Below are positions 7,244 to 15,242 of a stretch of 20,334 nucleotides of DNA, in pieces. A model generated the notes under the pieces. The model did not search any database, was not told where the DNA came from, and saw only the letters and a list, made by a program, of their open reading frames with translations. Source of the DNA: a virus; IMG/VR virus record IMGVR_UViG_3300023210_000292, positions 1 through 20,334 of that record. One strand, 5' to 3'. Positions within the stretch are counted from its first letter, which is position 1. Every line of letters starts with the position of its first letter. Made by a program: the position numbers and the translations under genes.

Positions 7244-9287
7244 ACTGTTCTGGTAGTGGTGTTGGGGTAGGACTACTTGGAAGTGGAGCACCTCCCCCCA
7301 TTCCCGGTGTTTCTAATCCACCCTGTCCTGCTGGCATTTCCGTTGGAGCACCTGCTGGTTGTGGTTCTGCTGCCTGTGGAGCTGCGTCAGGTGATTTACC
7401 TTGGCTAAGACTCACACGATCTTCAATATGCTTTTCAATTAGAATCTGAATTTTGGCATCAAGGTCTCTAAACTCTGCTGTCATTACAAACTCGTTACAG
7501 TGAATAAGCATGTTTTTATGATCTGCCATTTCTCTAGGCTTAACATATGCTTCTGTTGAAATGATTCTTTCAAATATCTCTTGTTGTCTACTTGCTGCTA
7601 GTCCTAATAGGTCGTGTTGTCCTTCTAGTTCATTCAGCTTAAGCATTGACATTAATTGTCTGTTTTCTACACCAGCTTTTTCAAAGAGCGGCATCAGGGC
7701 CATAATCTCTTCTCGTCTGGAGGTAGGGTCTAAACTAAGACTACTACCGTACTCAACAACTAAATCAAATCCACCCATTATGTCTGAGCCTTTTACATCA
7801 TATAGTTGGTAGCTTTTTTCTTTACCAAGTACTTTGATTGTACGGTCATCTTTCCAGTGTCTTTGTATTAGTGCTAGGTAACTACGGTATATACCTTCAA
7901 CAAGTAATACATATTTGTTAAATATACGTCTGCGTATCATATTACCTTGATTAGTTGCATACTGCATACTAAATCCAGATTGCTCTCGTTCTTGTTTACC
8001 ATACATTGAATCATTGATTCCAGCCATGTCATCAACACCACCAGCATGACGGTCACGCATTGTAGCAACTTCTGGCATTAACTTTGGTGTCTCGATAAAG
8101 TGTGGAGCTTGTCCAGTAACTTTAACGATTTCCCAAGGAGTATCTGTAATAGAGTCTTCTGAGACATCAGCACCTTCATCAATTACCATTCTACAGTAAC
8201 CATGTGCTGCAATGTTCTCCATTGTAAGAGAGTCTAGTCTGTTAATCGTTTCTTGACCCGGAGCACCGTACTCAATAAAACTCTTTCCGTACACAGAATC
8301 AGTTACATCTATGTCAGTAAGAATATGGTATGGAAGCATTGCAACTTCTGGTCCACGGTCAACTTCAAATCCCATTGCCTCTGCGTCTACTTGTTCTCTA
8401 ATTTCAGCAGGGTCATTACTTGGCTCATAAAAACGGTGAGGGCTGGTGTCACATGGTTGAAGAAGTGTTGCATCTTCAAGCATACATGTATACCTACCCT
8501 GCATTCCATTGATTGGAAGACCTTTTTCGTAGTAGTGAAAAATGGGAATACGTACTTCTTGTAACTGCACAATTCCGTATTGCTCTTGCTTGTATGTATC
8601 GTCTTGTAAGTCTTTTTGTGCTTTCTTAAATAATTCTTCTTTGTCAGGCCATTTCATAGTAGCTTCATCTAGCGAATACCACACACGTTCAAATACGTAC
8701 TCAACATCAGCCCAGTTTCTAGCATGTGGATCAAGCCAGATGTCCCATATTGTGAGAGGCTTCATTGTAAAATCACCAGACATCTCTAGCATTCCAGCAG
8801 CAGGATCGAAACTTACAATCTCACCAGCGTTAGGATCAAAGCTAGTTTTAATAAAGCCTGTTCCGTACAGTAGAGTTTGTCCGTTGTTTAGGTCAATCTT
8901 CTCTTGCATTTGGTATGCTCTGATACCGTGTCTACAAAGACGATCTGCCGTGTCTGCCCTTCTCTTGTCAGCAGGATCACTACTGGTTGGACGAGCTTGC
9001 ACACTTGGCGGGTTAGCACTCATTTGTGCATTTAAAAAACGGTGATGTTTGAACAAGTAATTAACACCTGTTTCATTTTCATTTTCTGGAGTAAAGACCC
9101 TTTGAAGGATGTCAGCCGTAACTGGTCCTTTGTAATCAGACGTTTCTTCAGAAAGAGCGTTGTACAACAGTACTTCATTGTAACGCCACTGATGCTCTTG
9201 TTGTATTCTCATTTGTTTTGCATCATTAAAACGAACCTTTAGATTCTTCGATGCTTCGGCCTGTGACCATTGTTTAATTTTTAGCAT
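7242..9287 (-). CDS. Portal protein
   Basis: A 681-residue protein after the terminase cluster and before the scaffold, as expected for the dodecameric portal through which DNA is packaged. The N-terminal part contains QMSANPPSVQARPTS and a helix-rich SDPADKRRADTADRLCRHGIR, followed by GQTLLYGTGFIKTSFDP and LTIWDIWLDPHARNW, all typical of large P22-type portals. The middle has VYGKSFIEYGAPGQETINRL and a DDMAGINDSMYGKQ segment, then a long helical stem region. The C-terminal 45 residues are Pro/Gly/Ala-rich and probably disordered. The ATG overlaps the end of the upstream small gene by 14 bases. Family type is from memory; the role is strongly supported by length and gene order. Confidence 0.88.
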   Translation of the reverse strand: MLKIKQWSQAEASKNLKVRFNDAKQMRIQQEHQWRYNEVLLYNALSEETSDYKGPVTADILQRVFTPENENETGVNYLFKHHRFLNAQMSANPPSVQARPTSSDPADKRRADTADRLCRHGIRAYQMQEKIDLNNGQTLLYGTGFIKTSFDPNAGEIVSFDPAAGMLEMSGDFTMKPLTIWDIWLDPHARNWADVEYVFERVWYSLDEATMKWPDKEELFKKAQKDLQDDTYKQEQYGIVQLQEVRIPIFHYYEKGLPINGMQGRYTCMLEDATLLQPCDTSPHRFYEPSNDPAEIREQVDAEAMGFEVDRGPEVAMLPYHILTDIDVTDSVYGKSFIEYGAPGQETINRLDSLTMENIAAHGYCRMVIDEGADVSEDSITDTPWEIVKVTGQAPHFIETPKLMPEVATMRDRHAGGVDDMAGINDSMYGKQEREQSGFSMQYATNQGNMIRRRIFNKYVLLVEGIYRSYLALIQRHWKDDRTIKVLGKEKSYQLYDVKGSDIMGGFDLVVEYGSSLSLDPTSRREEIMALMPLFEKAGVENRQLMSMLKLNELEGQHDLLGLAASRQQEIFERIISTEAYVKPREMADHKNMLIHCNEFVMTAEFRDLDAKIQILIEKHIEDRVSLSQGKSPDAAPQAAEPQPAGAPTEMPAGQGGLETPGMGGGAPLPSSPTPTPLPEQ

Positions 9288-9501
9288 TCTTCTTAGCCCT
9301 CTTCTTCTTAAATTGAGCTAGTGCTTTTTTCAAGTAACTAGAGTCTTCAACTTGTGGTGTTTCATAGGCTGGTTCTTGGTAATGGTCGAAACCAAATCCT
9401 TCACATCTTGCGTAGTGATCGTGAACTTGGTTACAATGCTCACATTCTTCTTCTTCTTTGGGTGCTCTATCAGGCATCGTTATTTTCAAGTTTAATTTCA
9501 T
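9274..9501 (-). CDS. Small Cys/His protein between terminase and portal
   Basis: A 75-residue hydrophilic protein. Residues 20-41 carry CEHCNQVHDHYARC followed by FGFDH, so two or three Cys and several His could bind one zinc ion. The C-terminus is Lys-rich (KKALAQFKKKRAKKNAKN) and could bind nucleic acid. Its ATG is the ATG of an ATGA overlap with the 47-residue gene upstream, with GGAGG 12 bases before; an internal Met9 lacks a ribosome site. It sits between the large terminase and portal, which interact during packaging, so an accessory role there is possible but not shown. Confidence 0.65.
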   Translation of the reverse strand: MKLNLKITMPDRAPKEEEECEHCNQVHDHYARCEGFGFDHYQEPAYETPQVEDSSYLKKALAQFKKKRAKKNAKN

Positions 9502-9641
9502 AGTTTACGGTGCCTCCAAGGTTTACGTAATCTTCGTTCTTCTCTAACAATCTTCAGGGTTCTGACATCTTCTTCGTGCTTTTGTTTTGCTCTAAGTAGT
9601 ATGTAGGTACAAAACAACACAGTAAGTACATTGACTATCAT
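9498..9641 (-). CDS. 47-residue membrane-anchored basic peptide, coupled to terminase
   Basis: A 47-codon gene: MIVNVLTVLFCTYILLRAK, then KHEEDVRTLKIVREERRLR and a basic end KPWRHRKL. The first 16 residues are a hydrophobic segment long enough to span or insert in a membrane, followed by a charged, probably helical tail that should stay in the cytoplasm or periplasm depending on insertion. It overlaps the terminase stop by ATGA and the next gene by ATGA, so translation is tightly coupled on both sides and the reading frame is clearly maintained. By comparison with T7, where small lysis genes neighbour the large terminase, it could be a lysis accessory. No family recognised. Confidence 0.65.
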   Translation of the reverse strand: MIVNVLTVLFCTYILLRAKQKHEEDVRTLKIVREERRLRKPWRHRKL

Positions 9642-11188
9642 CTACGTCCTCTTCGTTTAACCATCATCTTAGACTTCTTCTTCTTTGGCGCAAATGCTTG
9701 TAGTTGCATCTTTTGCATTATCTGTTGATCTCTTGTCATCTTAGGCTTAAACAGCTTCTTGTTTGGCAATAGATCAATAAGGTATTGAAGTGCGTCTAAC
9801 AGGTGGAAATGTTGACTTCCCTGTATTCCGTCCTGTGCTGCATTCCATTGAGCACCTGTAAATTCATTAAACAACTCGTGTAATTCTGGACTAAATGTAA
9901 GCCACCCATCCAGCATTGCTTGTTGTAAGTTTGTAATCAGCTCTAATTTTCTACTATGTTTTTTAACTGCAAGCCAAGGATCATTATTCTGCAACGCTCC
10001 CGGAACTTTCTTTAGCTTGTTGAACTCAAGTATAAAGTTAGTCTCATGTACATCATATACTTTACGACTAATTGTGTATGGTGCAATCTGTCGATCAATG
10101 TCCACAACTAAATCAGAATACGCCTTGCCGCCATTTGTGTAACTAGCCTTGTTTACATGCCAACCAGAATCTGTTCTAACAGCCATTACCAGCCCACCTT
10201 TACCAGATGCAGCAGGGTCGTAAGCCATTACGTGTTCTTGGCTAGTACTGTATCCCTCTGGAAGAGAGTGTATATGTTTGCTACGATCAAAATGAAACAC
10301 AGAATCATCTGCATCCATCCAGTCTCCGTACAGTACAGCATTTCTAGCTGATTCAGGAAGACCTGCTACTTCGGCCATTACAGTTTCAACTGCTTCTGGA
10401 CTTTGAAAGATTGGGTTATCTAGCTTACCGAACTGATACTTACGTCCAACACGAGAATCAACACCATCAATCATATCTCTAACTTCTGGATTAGAAGTCT
10501 TTGGAGTCATTGTAACTACCATTTTACCTTTTTTTGAAGTGATACGCTGTATTGCTTCTTCAAGGTACATGTAATGATCCGGCATTTCGTCGATCCATAC
10601 AAAGTGTGCTACGTAACTCTGGATTTTATCTTTACTTTTTATTGCCTTTTCGTGACTCAGAAAGATAATCTTGTTACCATTCTTTAGATGAGTTACACTG
10701 GATAGGGCGTTACCGTCTTTTGCTAGTCTGTAAGTTCCGGGTTCTAAGAAACCTTTGATCTTCTTTTCCCAAAGTTCAGTTACCATCTTAGATACTTTAC
10801 CTGAAACTAGAAGTGTTAGAGGTTCATCACCCCAGTTACACCAAACTTTCTTACAATCAAGACACCTAAATTCTTCTTCTTCACCGCCACTATTTTCAAT
10901 TGGCTCAAAGTTCTCTGATTTACAGTGGTGGCAATGTTTTGAGTTTGGTCTCTCCCAGTACGGATGTGTTTCATTGAAAAACCACGCAGTAAGTCTACCA
11001 CCAAGGGTACTCTTTCCACTCTGGTTACCTGCAACCACGTACAGAATACGATGTAGTTGGTCCTTCAGTATCTCGTCTTGCTTCTCTGTTGGTCTACTTC
11101 CCAGTTTAAGTGGGTCATAACAGATGTTCTTTTCTCTTATTCGTTTTAACTTCAGTGCCGCAAGATATAATTTACGATCATCTGACAT
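9638..11188 (-). CDS. terL: Terminase large subunit (DNA packaging ATPase and nuclease)
   Basis: A 516-residue motor protein that cuts and pumps phage DNA into the prohead through the portal. The Walker A motif is AGNQSGKST (residues 53-61), and the Walker B is FVWIDE (196-201) with the catalytic Glu201. The VTMTPKTSNPE coupling motif lies near 225-235. A zinc-ribbon-like insert with CHHC at 86-89 and CLDC at 109-112 sits inside the ATPase domain. The RNase-H-like nuclease follows, with likely metal Asp324 (MAYDPA), Asp379 (VYDVHETN) and Asp465 (HLLDALQY). The C-terminus is rich in Lys/Arg. Length is normal and all key residues are present. The ATG forms a TAATG overlap with the upstream gene. 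Confidence 0.95.
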   Translation of the reverse strand: MSDDRKLYLAALKLKRIREKNICYDPLKLGSRPTEKQDEILKDQLHRILYVVAGNQSGKSTLGGRLTAWFFNETHPYWERPNSKHCHHCKSENFEPIENSGGEEEEFRCLDCKKVWCNWGDEPLTLLVSGKVSKMVTELWEKKIKGFLEPGTYRLAKDGNALSSVTHLKNGNKIIFLSHEKAIKSKDKIQSYVAHFVWIDEMPDHYMYLEEAIQRITSKKGKMVVTMTPKTSNPEVRDMIDGVDSRVGRKYQFGKLDNPIFQSPEAVETVMAEVAGLPESARNAVLYGDWMDADDSVFHFDRSKHIHSLPEGYSTSQEHVMAYDPAASGKGGLVMAVRTDSGWHVNKASYTNGGKAYSDLVVDIDRQIAPYTISRKVYDVHETNFILEFNKLKKVPGALQNNDPWLAVKKHSRKLELITNLQQAMLDGWLTFSPELHELFNEFTGAQWNAAQDGIQGSQHFHLLDALQYLIDLLPNKKLFKPKMTRDQQIMQKMQLQAFAPKKKKSKMMVKRRGRR

Positions 11189-11448
11189 TAAGTTCTTTCT
11201 ACGATTACGTCTAAACGGGTTGCACCGGAGCTTGTTATACGTACGTAACGACCTAGTGCTCTATCAGATACAACAACAACTGTTGCTGGCGTTGGTGCGG
11301 TTGTTATTGCTATGGTACGAGCCGAGTCAGCATAGGTTATTACAGTCAGGACCGCATTAGAAGCTGCCCTAAGTGCTACTACGTCTTCAGTTAAATCTAA
11401 ATCTACTGTGTTAGCAGGAGTTATACTGCCGTAATTTCGTGTTCCCAT
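11188..11448 (-). CDS. Small beta-rich protein upstream of terminase, unknown
   Basis: An 86-residue protein, mostly alternating Val/Thr/Ile with short turns (NTVDLDLTEDVVALR, AVLTVITYADSARTIAIT, ATVVVVSDRALGRYVRI, LDVIVERT). It suggests a compact beta sandwich like virion decoration or fibre-linker modules. No cysteine, membrane segment or catalytic motif. TAATG overlaps link it to genes on both sides. Function unknown; a virion component is the simplest reading given its fold type. Confidence 0.65.
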   Translation of the reverse strand: MGTRNYGSITPANTVDLDLTEDVVALRAASNAVLTVITYADSARTIAITTAPTPATVVVVSDRALGRYVRITSSGATRLDVIVERT

Positions 11449-11660
11449 TATACTGCTCCTGTCTGTGGTTTCTCTGGGGTTAGTCCTTTAAGACCTGATC
11501 TAGCTGCTTCATCTGCTTTTGCTTTTTTACTCTTTTTTAGCCGCTTAAATTTCTTATTGAATTTAACTTCCTTGGCTGCATCTTCTTTTTTTACGAGGTC
11601 TTCTTCCTCTTCTTGGTTTGAACCCATTGCTTGACTCAGGTTCTCCATAAGGTCTTTCAT
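11448..11660 (-). CDS. Small charged protein, unknown
   Basis: A 70-residue protein with an acidic N-terminal half (NQEEEEDLVKKEDAAKE) and a basic second half (KFNKKFKRLKKSKKAKADEAAR). It is probably disordered or one long helix. It is joined upstream by an ATGA overlap and downstream by TAATG. Such charged peptides may bind nucleic acid, but no motif supports a role. Confidence 0.6.
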   Translation of the reverse strand: MKDLMENLSQAMGSNQEEEEDLVKKEDAAKEVKFNKKFKRLKKSKKAKADEAARSGLKGLTPEKPQTGAV

Positions 11661-12202
11661 AGTCTTACTCCGATTCCAACTGCCACCGTGCCACCTTGTG
11701 TTGCCCAGCCGTTGATTGTGAATGGTGGTAATACGGTGTAGTTTAAACTTCCGTAGTACTCCAATTCAGTGGTATATCCTACCCCGATTGAGAGGTATTT
11801 TTGTTCTTTTGTTATGTTTGCTATTTCCCGCAAGAGGGTCTTTTCAAATCTGGACATTCGTTCCTCGATCTGCTTCTCGTAACGCTCTTTTACTTCAGTT
11901 GAGATTGATTCTTCCGACTCTGAGCTAGAGCTTGTTCGTGTTTCAACCGTTCCATCGGGGTGCACAATCTTGTAGGTATTGGAACTCTTCTTAAGTTTCC
12001 TGTTTTCGGTCTTGTATTTCTCAATGGTTCTACTAGTTCGTTCCACATATTCTTGATGTATCTCAATATTACGCTCAATGGTCTTCTCCATTCGACTAGT
12101 ATATTTGTCAGTTTCATGGATCGTGAAAGCCGACATTACTACCCCCATAGCTAGTCCTGCTAGGAGGTATGTGAATCTAGGGTGTGTTGTTATGAACTTC
12201 AT
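11657..12202 (-). CDS. Membrane-anchored coiled-coil protein, candidate inner-membrane spanin-like
   Basis: A 181-residue protein. Residues about 9-28 (RFTYLLAGLAMGVVMSAFTI) form one membrane span after a short N-terminus. A long helical region follows, mostly charged (HETDKYTSRMEKTIERNIEIHQEY onward, and later ERYEKQIEERMSRFEKTLLRE), interrupted by a Ser/Glu-rich stretch. The last 45 residues are beta-like (LSIGVGYTTELEYYG, then GTVAVGIGVRL). Topology resembles i-spanins such as Rz, and T7 places Rz just before its large terminase, but the beta C-terminus is not typical and no Rz1 partner overlaps it. A consensus promoter lies so close that its predicted start falls within or just after the AAGGAG site, so the message from that promoter would have almost no leader. 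Confidence 0.6.
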   Translation of the reverse strand: MKFITTHPRFTYLLAGLAMGVVMSAFTIHETDKYTSRMEKTIERNIEIHQEYVERTSRTIEKYKTENRKLKKSSNTYKIVHPDGTVETRTSSSSESEESISTEVKERYEKQIEERMSRFEKTLLREIANITKEQKYLSIGVGYTTELEYYGSLNYTVLPPFTINGWATQGGTVAVGIGVRL

Positions 12203-12213
12203 GTCACTCCTTT

Positions 12214-12242
12214 ATTATAGCATATCTAAACACAAATGTCAA
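12214..12242 (-). promoter_or_regulatory. Sigma-70 promoter with extended -10 (P2)
   Basis: On the minus strand: TTGACA (12242-12237), a 17-base spacer, TGC and TATAAT (12219-12214). Both boxes are perfect. The expected start is near 12207, while AAGGAG of the next gene covers 12212-12207 and its ATG begins at 12202. The promoter thus re-starts transcription into the spanin-like, terminase, portal and capsid genes, but would leave the first cistron nearly leaderless. Confidence 0.85.
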
Positions 12243-12266
12243 GTACTATTTTACAACCCACTAATA

Positions 12267-12515
12267 TTATTGACCTAATACTTTTAGAGCTGTTCCAATA
12301 ATGGCGGCAATGGTTGTAGTTATGGCAGCAACTGGTTTCCAAGGGAAAGGTTTCCTTATCTCAGTACGCAGTAACTCCACTTGTTCTTCGAGTAGGTCTG
12401 TTCTTTTTATATGGTATTTTAGATCGGCTTGCATTGCAACCAATATATCCCTCATATCATCCTGAGTCTTGCCAACCCTGTCTATTATCTCGTACAGCAT
12501 CTGTTCTGTGTCCAT
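12267..12515 (-). CDS. Small one-span membrane protein, holin-like candidate
   Basis: An 82-residue protein. The first 55 residues form a charged amphipathic, probably coiled-coil helix (MLYEIIDRVGKTQDDMRDILVAMQ, then HIKRTDLLEEQVELLRTEI). Pro-rich KPFPWKP then leads into one C-terminal membrane segment (VAAITTTIAAIIGTALKVLG). This layout resembles small phage proteins of the XhlA/holin-accessory type. Position before a spanin-like gene and the terminase parallels T7, where the holin precedes small terminase, Rz and large terminase. I chose the ATG at 12515 because it forms TAATG with the upstream stop and has GGGAGG at good spacing; an ATG five codons earlier lies within the preceding gene. 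No endolysin is visible in the window. Confidence 0.55.
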   Translation of the reverse strand: MDTEQMLYEIIDRVGKTQDDMRDILVAMQADLKYHIKRTDLLEEQVELLRTEIRKPFPWKPVAAITTTIAAIIGTALKVLGQ

Positions 12516-12739
12516 TACTCGCCCTCCCAATCAGCAGCGTTGGCAGCAAGGTAGGCCAGAATTTCTGCGTGACTCTTCTTCTCTCTCCCACCCATCGTGT
12601 TTGGAAAAGGGGTACAGAACTTTAATATAGACAACTCTCCATCAAGGCTTCTTCTGAAGGTAGCCTCCGTGTGACAAGACTCTTCAACCATCTCTTGCAC
12701 AATATCATCTGTTGGTATTACTACGTAAACTTTTTCCAT
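12515..12739 (-). CDS. Hypothetical 74-residue protein
   Basis: A 74-residue soluble protein starting MEKVYVVIPTDDIVQEMVEESC, with a mixed beta/alpha pattern and a helical C-terminus (HAEILAYLAANAADWEGE). The phrase ELSILKFCTPFPNTMGGRE lies in the middle. TAATG overlaps bind it to both neighbours, which supports real translation. Family not recognised. It sits between a lectin-like virion protein and a holin-like gene. Confidence 0.6.
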   Translation of the reverse strand: MEKVYVVIPTDDIVQEMVEESCHTEATFRRSLDGELSILKFCTPFPNTMGGREKKSHAEILAYLAANAADWEGE

Positions 12740-14172
12740 TAGCTCGGTACATCCGTTGTATAGTTAGAAGCGTCCATATTGGCAAGCGTTCCGTCAGCAG
12801 AGCCAACATTGTCATATACTGTTGTAGCGTCATCGCCGTCACCCATACGCCACCAGTGGGCAAGAGTTCCAGCTAGTGATAATGTCGTTGGGTCTGAAGG
12901 TAAGCCAGAGTTATAGAGGGTAGCTATATTAGCATCCGATAAAACTGTCCCTGTCCATATAGTTGTGTCGTCGATATCTCCGGGGAAGTATTCAATACCA
13001 CTTCTCTGTCTACCTACATTAATATCAGTGGTTCCCGCATGGATGGCAGACACCGTTGGGTCTGAGCCTTTGCTGGTCGTTACTTCTGAGCCGTCAACGT
13101 AGAGCTTTAGCGTACCTGATGCGAAGGTAAAGCCTACAAGGTGCCAGCCGTTGTTCTCTATATGACCGGCATCAGTACTAGTGTAGTCTTTTTCATTTGT
13201 ACCGCCACCATCAGAGCTAACATAAACCCTAATCTTGCCACCGGAGGTCACTCGAAGCGCCCAGCTTCTTTGGTTAATGCCTGTGTGTCGCTTGCTGAAT
13301 ATAGTCCTATTGCTTGTAAGGTTGCCTGTTTGAACCCACAAGAACACACTGAGATTATCGGTGTAGCTAAACGCATTGCCCATGTTGATATATTCGTCTG
13401 TCCCATTAAGAGAGGCAGCAAAGACACTGAAGCCGGGAGCTGGCCTAACGTCTGTTATATAGTTGGAAGCGTCCATATTGGCAAGCGTTCCGTCAAAGGT
13501 ACTAGCTAGATCATAGGTAGTTGTAGCATCATCATCACCATCACCTAATCGCCAGTAGTGACTAACATTGGCCGAAAATGACTCTTTTAATGGGTCTGAG
13601 AATACCCCAAGATTGAATCTAGATGTAACTTCCGCTTGGCTTAGTTCTTTATCGTAGACTACAACCTCATCTAACTGGCCATCAACATAGTGGTTTGATC
13701 CGTTCCTTGCACCAATGCCAAAGTTAGCAGAGCTTGTAATTGTTCCAGTAAGCGTATCAAGGTCTGTAGTAGTCGATCTAAGAAATCCATCTACATAGAT
13801 ATTGATACCACTAGCAAGGCTTGTGCCATCGTAGGTAGTAACAACGTGATGCCATAGTCCATCATCAAATACTGCATCTGTATGAACTTCTAGATCGCTG
13901 GTAGTAAGCGAGTTAGTTAGCTTCATGTGTATGTTACCCGAACTCATCTTCATAGAGCTGCCTCGAACACCGCCGCCCAAGACTTTACCCATTAGGGCCA
14001 TGTTAGTTGCGCTACTTGTTTTTATATAACACTCGTAACTAAAGCTCACGTTATGGGCAAAGGGAGCAGCCTGACCACAGTTGATCCACGCATCAACGCC
14101 ATTGAACACAGCAGAATATTCATTAATAAATAATGAGCCTCCTGCAAAGTTAGTAAAAGGAAAAGTAAACAT
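12739..14172 (-). CDS. Double LamG/concanavalin-A-like lectin protein, probable adhesin
   Basis: A 477-residue protein with two LamG-like jelly-roll domains at about residues 19-190 and 249-425. The first shows AVFNGVDAWINCG, DGLWHHVVTTYDG, INIYVDGF and GQLDEVVVYDKELSQAEV; the second shows ASLNGTDEYINMG, NNGWHLVGFTF and LKLYVDGSEV. Each is followed by a copy of HYWRLGDGDD or HWWRMGDGDD and DGTLANMDASNY. Such domains bind sugars; a role in surface binding is likely. I start it at the ATG at 14172, which forms TAATG with the upstream stop and has GGGAG at proper spacing; a longer form starting at 14199 would overlap the fibre gene by 28 bases. An internal duplication shows at DNA level. Confidence 0.85.
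   Translation of the reverse strand: MFTFPFTNFAGGSLFINEYSAVFNGVDAWINCGQAAPFAHNVSFSYECYIKTSSATNMALMGKVLGGGVRGSSMKMSSGNIHMKLTNSLTTSDLEVHTDAVFDDGLWHHVVTTYDGTSLASGINIYVDGFLRSTTTDLDTLTGTITSSANFGIGARNGSNHYVDGQLDEVVVYDKELSQAEVTSRFNLGVFSDPLKESFSANVSHYWRLGDGDDDATTTYDLASTFDGTLANMDASNYITDVRPAPGFSVFAASLNGTDEYINMGNAFSYTDNLSVFLWVQTGNLTSNRTIFSKRHTGINQRSWALRVTSGGKIRVYVSSDGGGTNEKDYTSTDAGHIENNGWHLVGFTFASGTLKLYVDGSEVTTSKGSDPTVSAIHAGTTDINVGRQRSGIEYFPGDIDDTTIWTGTVLSDANIATLYNSGLPSDPTTLSLAGTLAHWWRMGDGDDATTVYDNVGSADGTLANMDASNYTTDVPS
12767..12796 (-). repeat. 30-bp direct repeat, copy 2 (LamG gene)
   Basis: Thirty bases identical to 13466-13495, encoding the LANMDASN linker after the second lectin domain. Perfect identity over a stretch where the domains themselves have diverged points to recent exchange or strong constraint. 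Confidence 0.85.
13466..13495 (-). repeat. 30-bp direct repeat, copy 1 (LamG gene)
   Basis: Partner of 12767-12796, about 700 bases apart. Recombination between the two would delete one lectin domain exactly in frame, since the distance of 699 bases is a multiple of three. Confidence 0.85.
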
Positions 14173-15047
14173 TATTGAAAGTCTCCCGCTAGTGAGCAAT
14201 AGACGTTAGTTCCGTCTGATACTCCGGTTAATATATCTACTGAGCTGCCTGCTGTTGAAAGCACTGGAGCTGTACCACCCTGAAACTTAAACACCGCATT
14301 ATAAGACAGCGTTCTGCTACCTGTTCCATCTTGGGTAATTATCCAAATGTATGTAGCACCATTTTTTAAGTTGGTAGGTGCACCTAGTGCTCTGTTGTCA
14401 GTTAGAGTGACTTCGTGCACGTTACCAGCCGAACAATCTGTTGCAATGGTAGCTGCATCAGATAGGGTATTCATTGACGAGTAAGCCTGTGTGTTAACCT
14501 TCCACTCGTCTGTTGCAATACGACCCTTATCTACAGCAGAGCTATCTTCAAACTCTAAGAGATTAACAGAAGCACCTGAACCTTGTTTGTAGGTCACTGC
14601 TCCATTAGTTGCATCTGTAGTTATTTCAGGATCGGTACTGTTGTCATAAGCAGATTGAAGTGTACTAGCTGTACTAATCTCATCTAATACCCAAGTACCA
14701 GAATCACCTGTGACAACTCTCGGAGCGTCAGCAGTAATAACTTCTGTATCAAAAACATATCGCCTTGATTTATTTTCACCTAAAGCTACTACTTCATAAA
14801 CAACTATGGAATCACCTAACACGCCGCCTTGCGCTGATAGGTCTGGGTTATCTATATCTAATACTGAAACGCTTAACAGAGTAGTTCCTGAAGGACCGGA
14901 AGGTCCTGTTGCACCAAGGGTTGTGAGGTCACGGTACTCAAGTGTACCAGAACCATTTTTAATTAGTGCTGTATTATTACTAGCAGCATCAAAATCTTTT
15001 GGTCTGTGGAGACCTTCTGTGTCTGTTTGTTCTTTGTGCGTTGCCAT
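14172..15047 (-). CDS. Fibre-like virion protein with collagen-like segment
   Basis: A 291-residue protein. N-terminal HKEQTDTEGLHRPKDFDAASNNTALIKNGSGTLEYRDL looks like a virion attachment module. Then comes a short collagen-like GATGPSGPSG (about 45-54), and beta-rich domains (GDSIVVYEVVALGENKSRRYVFD, EVTLTDNRALGAPTNLKNGATYIWIITQDGTGSRTL). The last segment is common in phage fibre and tail proteins and reads GPTNLKxGxTYxxxxxQDxTGSRT in others I recall. It ends LAGDFQ. GGAGGAG precedes the ATG. The next gene encodes a lectin-like protein, so the pair may form one adsorption structure. Confidence 0.72.
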   Translation of the reverse strand: MATHKEQTDTEGLHRPKDFDAASNNTALIKNGSGTLEYRDLTTLGATGPSGPSGTTLLSVSVLDIDNPDLSAQGGVLGDSIVVYEVVALGENKSRRYVFDTEVITADAPRVVTGDSGTWVLDEISTASTLQSAYDNSTDPEITTDATNGAVTYKQGSGASVNLLEFEDSSAVDKGRIATDEWKVNTQAYSSMNTLSDAATIATDCSAGNVHEVTLTDNRALGAPTNLKNGATYIWIITQDGTGSRTLSYNAVFKFQGGTAPVLSTAGSSVDILTGVSDGTNVYCSLAGDFQ

Positions 15048-15050
15048 ATT

Positions 15051-15242
15051 CTACTCCTCCAAGAGTTGTCCAGAATCGTTAATTAAAAGTTCTCCAAGAT
15101 CATTTACCATATAAGTAGCAGCTAGGTCAATCCCATTTGCTATGTCCACAGTTACTTGGAACAGGGCCTCAGTGTGAGGGTCTATACAACCGCCACCTGT
15201 TGCGTCTAGGTTTGATGTGAATGGATTAAATTGAAACGCCAT
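15051..15242 (-). CDS. Hypothetical 63-residue protein before the fibre gene
   Basis: A 63-residue protein starting MAFQFNPFTSNLDATGGG. The opening FNPFTSNLDATG is a phrase I associate with the N-termini of phage fibre-connected proteins. The end, YMVNDLGELLINDSGQLLEE, has a short repeat pattern (NDLGELL, NDSGQLL). TAATG joins it to the gene upstream and it ends just before the fibre gene's ribosome site. It may be a small virion linker; this is inference. Confidence 0.6.
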   Translation of the reverse strand: MAFQFNPFTSNLDATGGGCIDPHTEALFQVTVDIANGIDLAATYMVNDLGELLINDSGQLLEE

